Assembly (NCBI RefSeq): GCF_014251255.1
Contig: NZ_CP059182.1
Span: forward strand, 1-64,000
DNA: 64,000 nucleotides
Source: Blattabacterium cuenoti
GTDB lineage: Bacteria; Bacteroidota; Bacteroidia; Flavobacteriales; Blattabacteriaceae
Direction: 5' to 3'
Both the position numbers and the translations under genes were made by a program. Shown in pieces: positions 44,247-53,854 of this stretch; position 1 is the first letter of the stretch; the number at the start of each line of letters is the position of its first letter. The notes beneath the pieces were generated by a model. That model was given only the letters and a program-made list of their open reading frames with translations. It did no database searches and was not told the DNA's origin.

Positions 44247-47200
44247 ATGCGAACGTTAAAAAATATTCTTTTTTCTACAAAAATTACTGCTGTTTTATTT
44301 TTATTATTATCCTTATCTATGGCATTGGCTACTTTTTTAGAAAAAAAATATTCTACAAATATGGCCAAAATATTTGTTTATGAATCAAGTTGGTTTGAAA
44401 CAATAATGTTTCTAATTATAATTAATTTAATAGGAAATATATGGAGATATAAATTATGGAATAAAAATAAGTTTCCTTTATTCGTTTTTCATATATCATT
44501 TGTATTTATTTTTATTGGAGGAATATTTTCTAGATATTATAGTTTCGAAGGAGTTATGTCTATCAGAGAAGGAGAAACTAATAGGAAAATTATTTCTAGA
44601 AAAAACTATATCAAATTACAAGTAGATAAAGGATCGCATACAATGGTTTATCAAGATCCTTATATTTTATCTTCTTTTCATAATGGATATAAAGGAAAAT
44701 TTCTTTTTAAAGGAAACATTTTAAAAATAAAAATTGTCGATTATATTCCATGCGCAAAAGTTATTCTTTCTAAAAAGAAACCAGAAACAAAAATTCTAAA
44801 AATTGTTTCAACAAATGAAAAAAAAGGAAGAACTGAAAATTTTATTAAAGATGGAAAAATCTTAAAAATAAACGGAATTTTTTTCTCTTTTAATAAAAAA
44901 ATACCATTTGGTATACAAATTTTTGAAAAAAACAAGAAACTTTATGTGAAATCTTCTTTTTTAGGAAAAAGTATGAATATGATAAATAAAAAAATAGATC
45001 TCTTATCTAAAGAGACTCCTACTTTTTTAAAAATAAGGCATTTATATAGAATTGAAATAGACAAAAATCATGAAATGCAATGGGTAATTCCTGAAGGGAT
45101 TGTAAAAGGAAAATTAGAATATATTCAATCATGTGACAATGAAGATAATGAAAAAGAAAATAATAAGAATTTATTAGATGCTATTACTGCAGAAATCTCA
45201 TTTAAAAATCAATCCAAATTAATCACTTTTTTAGGAGGTAAAAATAGAACAGAAATGAGTGATCCTATATCATTCAACAAAAATTATAAGATTTCTATTG
45301 GATATGGTTCTATATTATTGAATCTTCCTTTTTTTTTACGATTAAATAAATTTAAAGTAGAAAATTATCCAGGTTCTGAATTTCCATCTTTTTTTATTAG
45401 TCATGTTACAATAATAGATAAAGAAAAAAAGAGAAATCGTTTTATTTATATGAATAATGTTCTAGATTATAAAGGATATAGATTTTTTCAATCCGGATAT
45501 GATCCGGATGGAAAAGGAACACATTTTTCTGTAAATAATGATTTTATAGGAACTAGTTTATCATACATTGGATATGGATTCATGAGTTTAGGAATGTTTC
45601 TTACTCTGTTTTGGAAAGGAACTAGGTTTAGTTATCTTAAAAAAAAATTAAGAAATTTATCTCAAACTTTTGTATTTATTTTATTTTTTTTAGTTTTTTT
45701 TTCAAAAACTTATGCTGATGATGAAAGTATAATGCATGATGGTTTGAATAAAATTCCTTTAGAAAGTATTTCTGAAAATATTCACATTTCTAAAGAACAT
45801 GGAAATAATTTTGGACATTTATTGGTTCAAGACCACAAAGGAAGGATAAAACCAGTGAATACTCTTGCAATAGAACTTCTAAGAAAGATACATAAGAAAA
45901 ATTTTATAGAAAATTTAGATGCTAACCAATGGTTTATTTCTATACATCAAGATAATTTTTTTTGGACTAAGGTTCCTTTTATAAAAGTTGATAAAAAAGG
46001 AGGATATGAGTTTTTAACAAAAATACGAGTAAATAGAAAATATTATGTTTCTTTGATGGATCTTTATATTGTTGATTATAAATCAAAAAGATTAAAGTTT
46101 ATTCTTCAAAAAGATTATGAAAAAGCTTTTTCTAAAAATCCTGCTCAAAGAAATGAATATGACAAAGCTGTTATTAATCTTAGTGAAAAAGTAGGAATTC
46201 TTCATGGTATTTTTCAAGGAAAATATCTTCGTATTTTTCCTATTCCAAACGATAAAAATCATACTTGGTCTAGTTGGATCAGTTCAGATTCAAAGAGTTT
46301 AAATCCTATTGGTTTTTTTATGATAAACAATTATTTGAAATCTTTGTTTGATTCACAAAATCAAAGAAATTGGAAAATTGCGGATAAAGAGATTCAAAAA
46401 ATACGGTTATATCAAATCAAACATGCTTCTTCTTTTTCTCCTTCCGATAGAAAAATAAAGATTGAAATTCTTTATAACAAATTAAATATTTTTTATCATT
46501 TGTCTTTTTTTTATATCCTTATTGGAATAGTAATTCTTTCAATTTCTTTTGTAAAAATCTTTTTTCAAAAAAAATACATGAATTGGATTTATAAAATTTT
46601 GATTCTAATTTTATCGTTTCTGTTTATTTTGGAATTTTTAGGATTAATTTCAAGATGGTATCTATCTGGACATGCTCCATGGACTAATGGGTATGAATCT
46701 TCTATTTTCATTAGTTGGTGTTTAGTTGGAGTAGGATTTGTATTTTATAAAAATCAATTTGTTCCAGGAATTACAGCATTAATTTCATCTATTTTGTTGA
46801 TGTTATCAAATGGAATGGATCCTGAAATAACCAATCTAGTTCCAGTTTTAAAATCTCATTGGTTAATCATACATGTAGCTGTAATAACATCAAGTTATGG
46901 TTTTTTTTTCACAGGAGCATTTTTAGGATTTTTTGTATTGATTTTATATATTATTTTAGGATTAGGACATAGAAACAATAATTTTTCTTCTTCTTATAAG
47001 AAAAAAATTCAAATTCATATTGATCAATTAACTATTATTAATGAAATGAGTATTACAATAGGACTTTTTTTATTAACTATAGGAACTTTTTTGGGATCTA
47101 TTTGGGCTAATAGGAGTTGGGGCCGTTATTGGAGTTGGGATCCAAAAGAAACTTGGGCTTTTATCAGCATAATGATTTATGCTTTTGTATTACATATGCG

Positions 47201-47447
47201 TTTAGTTCCAAGTCTTAAAGGTGTATTTTCTTTCAATATTTCCAGTATTTTAGCAATATGTTCCATTATTATGACTTATTTTGGAGTAAACTATTACCTA
47301 TCCGGATTACATTCTTATGCTAAGGGAGATCCTATTTCTATTCCTTATTGGATTTATTATAGTTTACTCATTTTAGTCATTGTTACAATTTTATCATACT
47401 GTTCAAAAAAACATTATGAAAAAAATAGACAAGTGACTAGTAAATAA
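44247..47447 (+). CDS. ccsBA: Fused ResB-CcsA cytochrome c biogenesis protein
   Basis: System II cytochrome c synthase as one 1066-residue chain: heme export and ligation to apocytochrome c at the periplasmic face. The N-terminal ~430 residues resemble ResB/CcsB (four hydrophobic segments around a large periplasmic domain; MNNVLDYKGYRFFQSGYDPDG). A second periplasmic region follows (GRIKPVNTLAIELLRKI). The C-terminal ~350 residues are CcsA with the tryptophan-rich heme motif WGRYWSWDPKETWAF at about 955-970 and a conserved His in GLHSYAKG. It implies c-type cytochromes are used in respiration. Confidence 0.93.
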   Translation: MRTLKNILFSTKITAVLFLLLSLSMALATFLEKKYSTNMAKIFVYESSWFETIMFLIIINLIGNIWRYKLWNKNKFPLFVFHISFVFIFIGGIFSRYYSFEGVMSIREGETNRKIISRKNYIKLQVDKGSHTMVYQDPYILSSFHNGYKGKFLFKGNILKIKIVDYIPCAKVILSKKKPETKILKIVSTNEKKGRTENFIKDGKILKINGIFFSFNKKIPFGIQIFEKNKKLYVKSSFLGKSMNMINKKIDLLSKETPTFLKIRHLYRIEIDKNHEMQWVIPEGIVKGKLEYIQSCDNEDNEKENNKNLLDAITAEISFKNQSKLITFLGGKNRTEMSDPISFNKNYKISIGYGSILLNLPFFLRLNKFKVENYPGSEFPSFFISHVTIIDKEKKRNRFIYMNNVLDYKGYRFFQSGYDPDGKGTHFSVNNDFIGTSLSYIGYGFMSLGMFLTLFWKGTRFSYLKKKLRNLSQTFVFILFFLVFFSKTYADDESIMHDGLNKIPLESISENIHISKEHGNNFGHLLVQDHKGRIKPVNTLAIELLRKIHKKNFIENLDANQWFISIHQDNFFWTKVPFIKVDKKGGYEFLTKIRVNRKYYVSLMDLYIVDYKSKRLKFILQKDYEKAFSKNPAQRNEYDKAVINLSEKVGILHGIFQGKYLRIFPIPNDKNHTWSSWISSDSKSLNPIGFFMINNYLKSLFDSQNQRNWKIADKEIQKIRLYQIKHASSFSPSDRKIKIEILYNKLNIFYHLSFFYILIGIVILSISFVKIFFQKKYMNWIYKILILILSFLFILEFLGLISRWYLSGHAPWTNGYESSIFISWCLVGVGFVFYKNQFVPGITALISSILLMLSNGMDPEITNLVPVLKSHWLIIHVAVITSSYGFFFTGAFLGFFVLILYIILGLGHRNNNFSSSYKKKIQIHIDQLTIINEMSITIGLFLLTIGTFLGSIWANRSWGRYWSWDPKETWAFISIMIYAFVLHMRLVPSLKGVFSFNISSILAICSIIMTYFGVNYYLSGLHSYAKGDPISIPYWIYYSLLILVIVTILSYCSKKHYEKNRQVTSK

Positions 47448-47510
47448 TATTTTTACTTAATTTATTCAAATCAAAACATATAAACACAAGTATTAAATAT
47501 TAAAAAAAAA

Positions 47511-48284
47511 TTGGAAAAAAAAAGAAGTACTCTCTTTAGAGATGCATTTGGTCATTTACATTTTATAAAACGTTTTTTAATTTTCACTTTTGGGTGTATT
47601 TCTTATAATCGTTACAATGGATTTAATCAATTACAGCTAAAAGGAACAGAATATATTAAAGATCTTCCTGATAAAAGAGTTCTTTTTGTTTCTAACCATC
47701 AAACTTATTTTGCAGATGTTTTTGCTATGTTTCATGTATTTTGCAGTGTTAAGAATGGATTTATAAATACAATAAAAAATCCTATTTATCTTTTGAATCC
47801 GAAAGTCAATTTATATTATGTAGCTGCAAAAGAAACTATGAATCAATGTTTTATAACAAAACTATTTACTTATTCAGGAGCTATCACTGTAAAAAGAACA
47901 TGGAGAGAAGGAGATAAAAAAATATCTAGACCTTTAGATCTATCTGAGATTACTCGTATGGGAACCGCTTTAAATGATGGATGGTTAATAACCTTTCCAC
48001 AAGGAACTACCAAAGCATTTGCGCCTGGACGTAGAGGAATTGTTCATGTTATAAGAAAATTTAATCCTATTGTTGTTCCCATTGTAATAGATGGGTTTCA
48101 AAAAGCTTATGATAAAAAAGGAATAAGAGTGAAAAAAAAAGGAGTTTTACAAAAAATGAGATTTAAAGAACCAATACAATTGGATATAAAAAATGATTCT
48201 ACTGAAAATATAATGGAAAAAATCATGGATTCCATAGAACAATCTTCTAAATATGAAAAAATAAAAAATATTTATGAAATATAA
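47511..48284 (+). CDS. plsC: 1-acyl-sn-glycerol-3-phosphate acyltransferase
   Basis: Adds the second acyl chain in phosphatidic acid synthesis. The acyltransferase block is FVSNHQTYFADVFAMF, where His and Asp are five residues apart (H-x5-D) instead of the canonical H-x4-D. The second conserved block is ITFPQGTTKAFAPGRRG, standing for the EGTR motif. At 257 aa the size fits PlsC. The start is a TTG at 47511. The gene overlaps alaS by 11 bp. The spacing may be a lineage feature of Bacteroidetes. Confidence 0.83.
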   Translation: MEKKRSTLFRDAFGHLHFIKRFLIFTFGCISYNRYNGFNQLQLKGTEYIKDLPDKRVLFVSNHQTYFADVFAMFHVFCSVKNGFINTIKNPIYLLNPKVNLYYVAAKETMNQCFITKLFTYSGAITVKRTWREGDKKISRPLDLSEITRMGTALNDGWLITFPQGTTKAFAPGRRGIVHVIRKFNPIVVPIVIDGFQKAYDKKGIRVKKKGVLQKMRFKEPIQLDIKNDSTENIMEKIMDSIEQSSKYEKIKNIYEI

Positions 48285-50964
48285 ACATCTTTATATAAGA
48301 AATACTTTCCTTAATTTTTTTAAAAAAAAAAAACATCAAGTTTTTTCTTCCTTTCCTATTTTTCTAAAAAATGATCCGACTCTTCTTTTCATTAATGCTG
48401 GAATGAATCCTTTTAAGGATTACTTTATAGGACACAAGGAACCAAAATATAAAAGGATTGTAAACATTCAAAAGTGTCTAAGAATTTCTGGGAAATATAA
48501 TGATTTAGAAAATGTAGGATATGATAATTATCATCATACTATGTTTGAAATGTTGGGAAATTGGTCTTTTGGAGACTATTCGAGAAAAGAAACCATAGAA
48601 TGGGCTTGGGAACTTTTGATACAAGTTTTTAATATTCCTGAGAAAAATATTTACATATCTATTTTTTTAGGAGATGAAAAAGATGGATTATCTATGGATA
48701 AAGAAACTTTGCAATGTTGGGAATCATTAATTAGTAGAAATAATATTCTATTTTTTGGAAAAAAAGAAAATTTTTGGGAGATGGGAAACATAGGTCCTTG
48801 TGGACCTTGTTCTGAGATTCATGTAGATTTACGTAGCAAAAAAGAAAAAGAGAAATTATCTGGAAAATATCTTATAAATAAAAATCATCCTAAAATAATA
48901 GAAATTTGGAATCTTGTTTTTATAGAATTTTTACGAAAATCAAATGGAACATTAGAAAAACTTTCTAAAAAACATGTAGATACAGGAATGGGATTGGAAA
49001 GATTGTGTATGATTTTACAGGGAAAATCTTCTAGTTATGAAACCGATATTTTCTTTCCTCTGATTAGAGAGATCAAAGAATCTTTAGGAAAAATTTATAA
49101 GGAAGAATTTTATCAAGATGTTTCCATTCGGATTATAGCAGATCATTTAAGAGCTATTGTATTTTCTATTTCAGATGGGGTGTTTCCATCAAACAATGGA
49201 GCAGGTTATGTAATAAGAAGAATTTTAAGAAGATCCGTTATTTATATTACTCGTTTTTTCTATAAGAAAGAACCTTTTCTTTATAAATTTGTAAATTCTT
49301 TAGTAAGGGAAATGAAAAATTTTTTTCCTGAATTAAAAAATAAAGAAGAACACATTCAATATATAATTAAAAAAGAAGAAACTTCTTTTTTTAAAGTAAT
49401 TGAAAAAGGAAATGAACGAATTCAACATATAATTCTAAAATATAAAAAAGATAATAAAAAAATAATTGATGGAAACACAATTTTTAAATTGTACGATACT
49501 TATGGATTTCCAATAGAATTATCTAAGATGATAGCTAATCAGAATAATTTATTGATTGATGAAAAATTATTTCAAAAACAATTACTAAAACAAAAAGAAA
49601 AATCTAAAAAAGAAAATAATAAAGAAATAAAAAAAGATTGGATTCAAATTCATGATAATTCCTCATTGAGGAATGAAAATTTTATAGGATATGATTTTTT
49701 AGAATGTGATATTTTAATTGTAAAATATAGAAAAGTAGAAAATGATTCTTCTATTCATAAGAAGAAAAAAGATTATTATCATGAATTAGTTTTTTCAAAA
49801 ACTCCTTTTTATCCTGAAGGAGGAGGGCAATTAGGAGATACTGGTATTATAAAAAACGAAATAGATGAAATTTATATTGAAAATACAAAAAAAGAAAATT
49901 CTATAATTATACATATCGTTAAAGAACTTCCTTTAAATATTTCTTTGTCTTTTAAAGCTATAGTTCACAAGGACAGAAGAAAAAAAATTGAAAAAAATCA
50001 TACAGCGACTCATTTATTATATTTTGCATTGAAAAAAGTTTTAGGAAAACATATTCAACAAAAAGGATCTTATATTGGAGTAGATCACTTACGTTTTGAT
50101 TTTTCACATCATAAGAAAATAACAATTGAAGAGTTACATAAAATAGAAGAAATAGTTCAAGAACTAATTTTTGATGATCTTCCCTTAAAAGAAAAACGAT
50201 GTTATCCTTTACAAGAAGCTATCAAAAAAGGACTTCATGGAGACTTTCATGAAAAGTATGGACAAAAAGTACGAGTGGTGACTTTTGGTTTTTCTTCTGA
50301 ATTATGTATTGGAACACATACTAAATCCACTGGGAAAATTCAAGTATTCAATATCTTATCAGAGTCTTCTATTTCGTATGGAATACGAAGAATCAAAGCA
50401 ATCACTTCAAAAAAAGCAATTCAACATTTAAAAAACATTCGATTTCAACATGAAGACTTAAAAAAAATCATAAAATATCCGGAATCTCCAATGAAAAGTT
50501 TTCTTAGTTTACAAAAACTAAATAAAAAATTAAAAAAAGAAATTGAAAAAATACATGATCAACAAATCAAAATCTTTAAAAAAGAATATCTTTCAAAAGC
50601 TATTCAATTCTCTTTTATGACATATATATGTGATATATCTAATGAAGAAAAAGAATTAGATATTCATATTATTAAAAAAATTGTTTTAGATTTACGAAAT
50701 GAAATATCAAATTTATTTATGATAGTAGGATTTCTAAAAAAAGAAAAACCAATGATTTTGATATCTATTTCAGATTTTCTTATTAAAAGAAAAAATATTC
50801 ATGCTCATCAAATTATAAAAAAAATGACGGATTATATTCATGGAAAGTCTTGGGGAAAATCGTTTTTTGCAACTTCTATAGGAAGTAATAAAGAAGGATT
50901 GAATTTAGTTTCAAAAGAAATAAATCAATACATAAATAAAATCGAAAATAAAAAAAATGATTGA
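48274..50964 (+). CDS. alaS: Alanyl-tRNA synthetase
   Basis: Class II synthetase with an editing domain. Aminoacylation motifs are FFINAGMNPFKDYF (with I for T) and DTGMGLERL. The editing domain has HTATH (His576 and His580) and CIGTHTKSTG (Cys678, His682), so the zinc ligands appear complete. A C-terminal oligomerisation region follows. At 896 aa it is full length. The ATG at 48274 overlaps the end of plsC. Confidence 0.96.
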   Translation: MKYKHLYIRNTFLNFFKKKKHQVFSSFPIFLKNDPTLLFINAGMNPFKDYFIGHKEPKYKRIVNIQKCLRISGKYNDLENVGYDNYHHTMFEMLGNWSFGDYSRKETIEWAWELLIQVFNIPEKNIYISIFLGDEKDGLSMDKETLQCWESLISRNNILFFGKKENFWEMGNIGPCGPCSEIHVDLRSKKEKEKLSGKYLINKNHPKIIEIWNLVFIEFLRKSNGTLEKLSKKHVDTGMGLERLCMILQGKSSSYETDIFFPLIREIKESLGKIYKEEFYQDVSIRIIADHLRAIVFSISDGVFPSNNGAGYVIRRILRRSVIYITRFFYKKEPFLYKFVNSLVREMKNFFPELKNKEEHIQYIIKKEETSFFKVIEKGNERIQHIILKYKKDNKKIIDGNTIFKLYDTYGFPIELSKMIANQNNLLIDEKLFQKQLLKQKEKSKKENNKEIKKDWIQIHDNSSLRNENFIGYDFLECDILIVKYRKVENDSSIHKKKKDYYHELVFSKTPFYPEGGGQLGDTGIIKNEIDEIYIENTKKENSIIIHIVKELPLNISLSFKAIVHKDRRKKIEKNHTATHLLYFALKKVLGKHIQQKGSYIGVDHLRFDFSHHKKITIEELHKIEEIVQELIFDDLPLKEKRCYPLQEAIKKGLHGDFHEKYGQKVRVVTFGFSSELCIGTHTKSTGKIQVFNILSESSISYGIRRIKAITSKKAIQHLKNIRFQHEDLKKIIKYPESPMKSFLSLQKLNKKLKKEIEKIHDQQIKIFKKEYLSKAIQFSFMTYICDISNEEKELDIHIIKKIVLDLRNEISNLFMIVGFLKKEKPMILISISDFLIKRKNIHAHQIIKKMTDYIHGKSWGKSFFATSIGSNKEGLNLVSKEINQYINKIENKKND

Positions 50965-51071
50965 ATTCAATTTATAGGTGAATGAATCTTTGGATAATAA
51001 ATTTTGTTATAGTTTTATTTGTTATATTGGAAGTCTTTATTTTCATTTAAAACAAATTATATGATGAATCT

Positions 51072-53837
51072 ATGAATGATAGATATTCTTTTTTAAACAC
51101 TCTCCATTTAAAAGATATAGAATCTCTTTACAAAAAATATAAGAATAATCCTAATTCTATAGAACAAAGTTGGTGTGCTTTTTTTCATGGATTTGATTTT
51201 AGTGAAGAAAATTCTCTAAAAGAAGAAAAAAATAAAACGACTTTTAATTCTAATTCTTCTAATCTAGATACAGAATTTTTAGTTTTCAATATGATTCATT
51301 CATACAAAACAAGAGGTCACTTTTTGACTAATACAAATCCTATAAAAAATAAAAAAATAAGAGACTTTTCTTCTTCAGATTTAGACTTAAAAAATTTTGG
51401 ACTATCTGAAAAAGAACTTGATCTTCAATTTGAAGCGGGAAAATTAATTGGATTAGGAAAAACTTCCTTAAAAAATATAGTTGACTATCTAAAAAATATT
51501 TATTGCAATTCTATAGGAATAGAATATATGTATATTTCTGATCCTAAAAAAATAGAATGGATTGAAAAATGGTTTCAAAAAGGAAAATTCTCTTTTTCTA
51601 AGGAAAAAAGAAAGTTTTTTTTGAAAAAATTAAATGAAGCTGTTACATTTGAAAATTTTGTTCATACTAAATTTGTAGGTCAAAAAAGATTTTCTATAGA
51701 AGGAAATGAATCTCTATTGCCTGCATTGGAAGAAATGATAGAATATGCTTCCAATAAGTATCTAACAGAAGATTTTGTAATAGGAATGTCACATAGAGGT
51801 CGTTTAAATATTCTATCAAATTTTTTTCATAAGAACTATTCTCATATTTTCAGTGAGTTTCAAGGAAAAGAATATAAAGAAAAAATATTTTCCGGAGATG
51901 TGAAATATCATTTAGGTTTTACAAAAATTAGAAAAACTAGTCAAGATCGACATATAAAGATGAGTTTGGTTCCAAATCCATCTCATTTGGAATCTGTGGA
52001 TTCTATTGTAGAAGGGCTTACAAGAGCTAAGATAGATATCAATTACAATAAAAATAGTCATTCTGAAAAAATTATTCCTGTTTTAATTCATGGAGATGCA
52101 GCATTATCAGGACAAGGAATTGTTTATGAAGTTCTACAATTATCTAGATTAAAAGGTTATAAAACTGGAGGAACAATTCATATTGTAATTAATAATCAAA
52201 TAGGATTTACTACAAACAATACCGAAGGTCGTTCTAGTATTTATTGTACTGATATAGCAAAAATAGTACTTTCTCCTGTATTACATGTTAATGCAGACGA
52301 TATAGAATCTGTTATTCGTGCTATTTATTTTGCAGTAGATTTTAGAATGCATTATCATGAAGATGTTTTTATAGATTTAATTGGATATAGAAAGTATGGA
52401 CATAATGAAGGAGATGAACCTCGTTTTACTCAGCCTTTTTTATATAAAACTATTTCTAAACATCCTAGTTCTTATTCTTTATATAAAGAGAAGTTAGAAA
52501 GAGAAAAAATCATTCATATAGATGACGTCAAAAAAATGGAAAAAGAGTATGAAGAAATTCTTCAAATAGGATACAATGAGTCTAAAACTATAAAATGGAA
52601 TGTTCTAAATTCTTTTTTAGAAGAAGAAAAAACATGGAATAATTTTCCCATAACATATAATAATAAAGATATCTTTAAAAAAGTAAAGACTCAATTTCCA
52701 ATTAAAAGACTTATAGAAATTGCTAGTAAAATTTTTACTCTTCCTATTGAAAAAAAATTTTTTAAAAAAACGAAATTTCTTTTTCAAAAAAGATTAAATA
52801 TGATTAAAAATCATTTAGTAGATTGGAGTATAGCAGAATTATTAGCATATGGAACACTTTTATATGAAGGATTTCATATTCGTTTATCAGGAGAAGATGT
52901 CGCAAGAGGGACGTTTTCTCACCGTCACGCAGTCGTAAAAACAGAAGAAGAAGAAGAAGAAATTATTCCTTTGAATAAAATTCGTATAGGACAAGGAAAA
53001 ATACAAGTGTATAATTCTCCCCTTTCAGAATATGGGGTTTTAGGATTTGATTATGGATATGCTTTATTTTCTCCTTACATTTTAACTTTATGGGAAGCTC
53101 AATTTGGAGATTTTGGAAATGGAGGACAAATTATTATAGATCAATATATTTCTTCTGGAGAAAATAAATGGAAAATCAGAAATGGAATTGTTATGTTGCT
53201 TCCTCATGGATATGAGGGACAGGGGCCAGAACATTCTTCTGCTCGTATAGAACGTTATTTACAACTTTGTGCTAACAATAATTTATTTGTTGTTAATTGT
53301 ACTACTCCATCTAATTTTTATCATCTTTTAAGAAGACAAATGAAACTAAATTTCAGAAAACCACTTATCGTTTTCACTCCAAAAAGTTTGCTTCGTCATA
53401 CAAAATGTTTATCAAATATAAAAGAACTCTCTGAAGGACAATTTCATGAGATTTTAGACGATCCTTATATTGCTTCTGCAAATATTGAAAAAATTACGAA
53501 ATTAATTTTCTGTTCTGGAAAAATATATTATGAATTATTAAATAAAAAAGAATCTATTAAAGATGAAAAAACCGCTTTAATTCGTATTGAACAAATTTAT
53601 CCTTTGAAAGAAGAAAAAATTAAAAAATTGTTTAATAAATACAAAAATAAAAAAAGTGTTCTTTGGGTACAAGAAGAACCAGAAAATATGGGATTGTGGA
53701 GTTTTATTTTAAGAAAATTGGGAAATAGCATTCCATTTCATTTAATCGCACCAGATGAAAGTGCTAGTCCTTCTACAGGTTCTTATTCATATTTTTTTAA
53801 AATTCAAAATCAAATATTAGAAAAAGCTTTTCAATAA
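51072..53837 (+). CDS. sucA: 2-oxoglutarate dehydrogenase E1 component
   Basis: Thiamine-diphosphate E1 of the 2-oxoglutarate dehydrogenase complex, which converts 2-oxoglutarate to succinyl-CoA together with SucB and E3. The N-terminal anchor (FLNTLHLKDIESLYKKYKNN) and the active-site blocks GMSHRGRLNIL, IHGDAALSGQGIVYE, IVINNQIGFTTN and YRKYGHNEGDEPRFTQP are all present. The C-terminal half has LPHGYEGQGPEHSSARIERY. At 921 aa it is full length. sucB follows after 17 bp. Confidence 0.97.
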   Translation: MNDRYSFLNTLHLKDIESLYKKYKNNPNSIEQSWCAFFHGFDFSEENSLKEEKNKTTFNSNSSNLDTEFLVFNMIHSYKTRGHFLTNTNPIKNKKIRDFSSSDLDLKNFGLSEKELDLQFEAGKLIGLGKTSLKNIVDYLKNIYCNSIGIEYMYISDPKKIEWIEKWFQKGKFSFSKEKRKFFLKKLNEAVTFENFVHTKFVGQKRFSIEGNESLLPALEEMIEYASNKYLTEDFVIGMSHRGRLNILSNFFHKNYSHIFSEFQGKEYKEKIFSGDVKYHLGFTKIRKTSQDRHIKMSLVPNPSHLESVDSIVEGLTRAKIDINYNKNSHSEKIIPVLIHGDAALSGQGIVYEVLQLSRLKGYKTGGTIHIVINNQIGFTTNNTEGRSSIYCTDIAKIVLSPVLHVNADDIESVIRAIYFAVDFRMHYHEDVFIDLIGYRKYGHNEGDEPRFTQPFLYKTISKHPSSYSLYKEKLEREKIIHIDDVKKMEKEYEEILQIGYNESKTIKWNVLNSFLEEEKTWNNFPITYNNKDIFKKVKTQFPIKRLIEIASKIFTLPIEKKFFKKTKFLFQKRLNMIKNHLVDWSIAELLAYGTLLYEGFHIRLSGEDVARGTFSHRHAVVKTEEEEEEIIPLNKIRIGQGKIQVYNSPLSEYGVLGFDYGYALFSPYILTLWEAQFGDFGNGGQIIIDQYISSGENKWKIRNGIVMLLPHGYEGQGPEHSSARIERYLQLCANNNLFVVNCTTPSNFYHLLRRQMKLNFRKPLIVFTPKSLLRHTKCLSNIKELSEGQFHEILDDPYIASANIEKITKLIFCSGKIYYELLNKKESIKDEKTALIRIEQIYPLKEEKIKKLFNKYKNKKSVLWVQEEPENMGLWSFILRKLGNSIPFHLIAPDESASPSTGSYSYFFKIQNQILEKAFQ

Positions 53838-53854
53838 TTAAATTCAAATTATCT

